6,003 nt of DNA from the NCBI GenBank assembly GCA_002403895.1, contig DHIQ01000267.1, positions 1 through 6,003 of the forward strand, given 5' to 3'. Under the pieces are notes generated by a model. That model did not search any database and was not told the origin of the DNA. It worked only from the letters and a program-made list of their open reading frames with translations. The position numbers and the translations under genes are program-made. Every line of letters starts with the position of its first letter. Positions within the stretch are counted from its first letter, which is position 1. Source of the DNA: Candidatus Neomicrothrix sp. UBA4742 (GTDB lineage: Bacteria; Actinomycetota; Acidimicrobiia; Acidimicrobiales; Acidimicrobilacustridaceae). Below are positions 5,174 through 6,003 of the stretch, one piece after another.

Positions 5174-5313
5174 GCGGAGTCGGAGGCGAACAGGCCGCCG
5201 CCATGCTCATCCGTCGGCGCGCCCAAGCCGGCACGTCCCAGTAATGCCCGGATGACGCTAGGCGCGGCTCAGGAGAACAAGCGCGCCCAGTGCGACGATA
5301 GGTGGTGCTGCTC
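5174..5313. other. Integrase-xis intergenic region
   Basis: These 140 bp contain no recognisable gene, strong terminator or canonical promoter. Excisionase and integrase arm-binding sites would be expected in such a region, but I see no clear iterated motif. Confidence 0.4.
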
Positions 5314-5535
5314 GTGAAACCCGATCTGAGCGACTACCCGCCGGTCATGAACGTGACCCAGGCCGCGGAGCTGCTCGGCCTGAGCCCTCTCTACCTGCGC
5401 CAGCTGACGAGGATGGGCCAGGTCCCGGCGCACAGGATGGGGAGGCAGATCAGGCTGTACAGGGATGAGCTGGCGACATGGCTCGCGTCCCTGCCGAGGG
5501 CAGAAGTGGGGCATGACCACCGGGGGGACGGATGA
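5314..5535 (+). CDS. Excisionase-type helix-turn-helix protein (73 aa)
   Basis: This is a MerR/excisionase-family winged-helix DNA-binding protein. From the GTG at 5314 the protein begins with VKPDLSDYPP and then shows the family pattern: MNVTQAAELLGLSPLYLRQL (helix-turn-helix, residues 12-31), RMGQVPAHRMGRQIRLYRDE (wing with the GRQIR box), and LATWLASLPR. I prefer GTG 5314 because AGGTGG lies 8 nt upstream; GTG 5302 or 5305 would overlap that site, and ATG 5347 would leave only the core domain. It follows the integrase on the same strand after 140 bp. Members of this family act as recombination directionality factors or as repressors; neighbouring the integrase favours the first. The stop overlaps an ATG (ATGA, 5532-5535) that opens only 13 codons. 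Confidence 0.85.
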   Translation: MKPDLSDYPPVMNVTQAAELLGLSPLYLRQLTRMGQVPAHRMGRQIRLYRDELATWLASLPRAEVGHDHRGDG

Positions 5536-5626
5536 GCCGCCGTTTCGCATCGGCTTGTCTCAGTTGGGGATGAGCACGGAGTGGACGTCCCCAAGCGGAT
5601 GACGCGCTCAACCGGCAAGGCCCTCC

Positions 5627-5644
5627 GTCGCGCATGAGCGCGAT
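5627..5644. promoter_or_regulatory. Hairpin TCGCGC-ATGA-GCGCGA
   Basis: Six perfect pairs (5628-5633 with 5638-5643) close a 4-nt loop, extendable by one G-T pair. It lies about 90 bp after the HTH gene. No T-run follows, so it is at most a weak terminator. Confidence 0.4.
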
Positions 5645-5651
5645 CCTGTAC

Positions 5652-5673
5652 TTGTCCTAGAGACAACCGGTTG
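5652..5673. promoter_or_regulatory. Overlapping dyads, possible operator or recombination site
   Basis: TTGTC-CTAGA-GACAA (5652-5666) overlaps the perfect 10-bp palindrome CAACCGGTTG (5664-5673). The pair sits 9 bp before an ATG at 5683. Two fused dyads of this size suit a repressor operator or a tyrosine-recombinase core, but no second copy is present in the window. Confidence 0.4.
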
Positions 5674-5682
5674 GTGCACTCC

Positions 5683-5939
5683 ATGACGAATGACGGGTGC
5701 GGCCACCAGGGCTGCGGCGAAGGCCACCCGGCTGAGCACGTGACGGTTGCCTGGGTCCCATCGGCCGGTACGAGCCGAGGCTGTGCGGATGCGGGTGCGG
5801 AGAGACGGTGTCGGGGCGACAGCGATACGTGGCGGCTCACACAAGCAACGGGCCTACCGCGCTCGAAATCGCGTTGAGACTCGCAAGGCGCGCAGACGGA
5901 CGCTTCCGCTCGACGGGTCGGCTCCGTAGACTCCACGTC
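5683..5939 (+). pseudogene. Possible frameshifted Cys-rich gene remnant
   Basis: From ATG 5683 one frame gives MTNDGCGHQGCGEGHPAEHV with G/C-rich third positions, then loses coding character after about 5757. A second frame, shifted by one base and open from 5736, immediately gives RYEPRLCGCGCGETVSGRQR followed by YVAAH. The CxCGCGxxV...RYV..H pattern resembles small zinc motifs in phage and actinobacterial proteins. Joining the frames near 5757 would yield one Cys/His-rich protein, so this may be a decayed gene or a sequencing indel. The second frame has no start of its own and runs in phase into the next gene. It might all be chance; confidence is low. Confidence 0.3.
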
Positions 5940-6003
5940 GTGCTCACCTGCCCCTCGTGCGGCCACGAGAATCGCGACGGTTCGAAGTTCTGCGAGGAGT
6001 GCG
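5940..6003 (+). CDS. Zinc-ribbon protein, N-terminus only
   Basis: From GTG 5940 the window shows 21 codons, beginning MLTCPSCGHENRDGSKFC. C4-x2-C7-x10-C18-x2-C21 is a complete four-cysteine zinc ribbon. In Actinobacteria this N-terminal ribbon often precedes a class III nucleotide cyclase domain with an AAA/TPR ATPase, or membrane or FHA-domain proteins; which applies cannot be told from this fragment. There is no ribosome site, but TAGACT at 5927-5932 lies 7 nt before the GTG, so a leaderless transcript is plausible. The frame is also open upstream to 5736, so a longer start cannot be fully excluded. It may be the first chromosomal gene after the element. Confidence 0.65.
   Translation, partial: MLTCPSCGHENRDGSKFCEEC

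Larger units (their letters stand above)
5536..5939. other. 404-bp region without a confident gene
   Basis: The region begins with a 13-codon frame that overlaps the HTH gene stop and may be a gene remnant. It then contains three closely spaced dyads (5627-5673) and a frame-broken Cys-rich stretch (5683-5939). Minus-strand open frames here have no recognisable motif, ribosome site or gene partner. It plausibly contains the end of the right-hand element or decayed element genes. Confidence 0.5.

Noticed and set aside
5532..5573. 13-codon frame starting in an ATGA overlap with the HTH gene stop
   Set aside because: It is too short to call as a gene; the overlap may be the trace of a decayed downstream gene or chance.
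5391..5966. 191-codon minus-strand frame
   Set aside because: It covers the antisense of the HTH gene and intergenic DNA, with no motif, ribosome site or operon partner.
5975..5985. CGGTTCGAA, resembling the tRNA T-arm and a possible distal att copy
   Set aside because: Only about 9 bp match, and the sequence is explained by common codons of the zinc-ribbon motif (DGSKF).
1..6003. CRISPR array
   Set aside because: No regularly spaced repeats of suitable length are present; the repeats seen are short and irregularly placed.

Overview
This is a high-GC window (GC-rich by eye, strong G/C bias at third codon positions, frequent GTG/TTG starts, ATGA/GTGA gene overlaps, no encoded CCA on the tRNA). 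It most resembles an actinobacterial chromosome or a closely similar high-GC bacterium. The content is a mobile-element junction built around a tRNA-Pro(TGG) gene at 3813-3887.

Left of the tRNA, everything reads on the minus strand, away from the tRNA. A clear promoter (TTGACG-18 bp-CATAAT) drives a 315-aa XerC/D-like tyrosine recombinase. It is followed, through a GTGA overlap, by a 96-aa CxxH...CxxH protein. A second candidate promoter with a perfect TATAAT sits just after that gene. It precedes a chain of five genes joined by 4-nt start/stop overlaps: an 88-aa basic helical protein, a 62-aa Cys-rich protein, a 522-aa P-loop ATPase, a 40-aa SWIM-type zinc-finger microprotein, and a protein that leaves the window at position 1. 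The ATPase (zinc knuckle, Walker A, arginine finger, winged helix, recombinase-like tail) looks like the replication or DNA-processing protein of an integrative or phage-like element. I do not recognise the module as a named system.

Right of the tRNA, a 385-aa phage-type integrase starts 129 bp past the tRNA 3' end on the plus strand. It is followed by a small MerR/excisionase-type helix-turn-helix protein. This is the usual tRNA-att-int-xis arrangement, but no second copy of the tRNA 3' end lies inside the window, so the element's far end is not seen. About 400 bp without a confident gene follow. They hold a cluster of dyad symmetries and a probable broken Cys-rich gene. The window closes on the first 21 codons of a zinc-ribbon protein of the type often found at the head of actinobacterial cyclase/ATPase regulators.

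Two diverging tyrosine recombinases therefore flank one tRNA gene, which suggests two elements at the same site or one composite element. The most unusual signals are the overlap-coupled gene chain with its SWIM microprotein, and an 8-bp motif (CGGTTGCA) found six times within the ATPase gene in both orientations and different reading frames.
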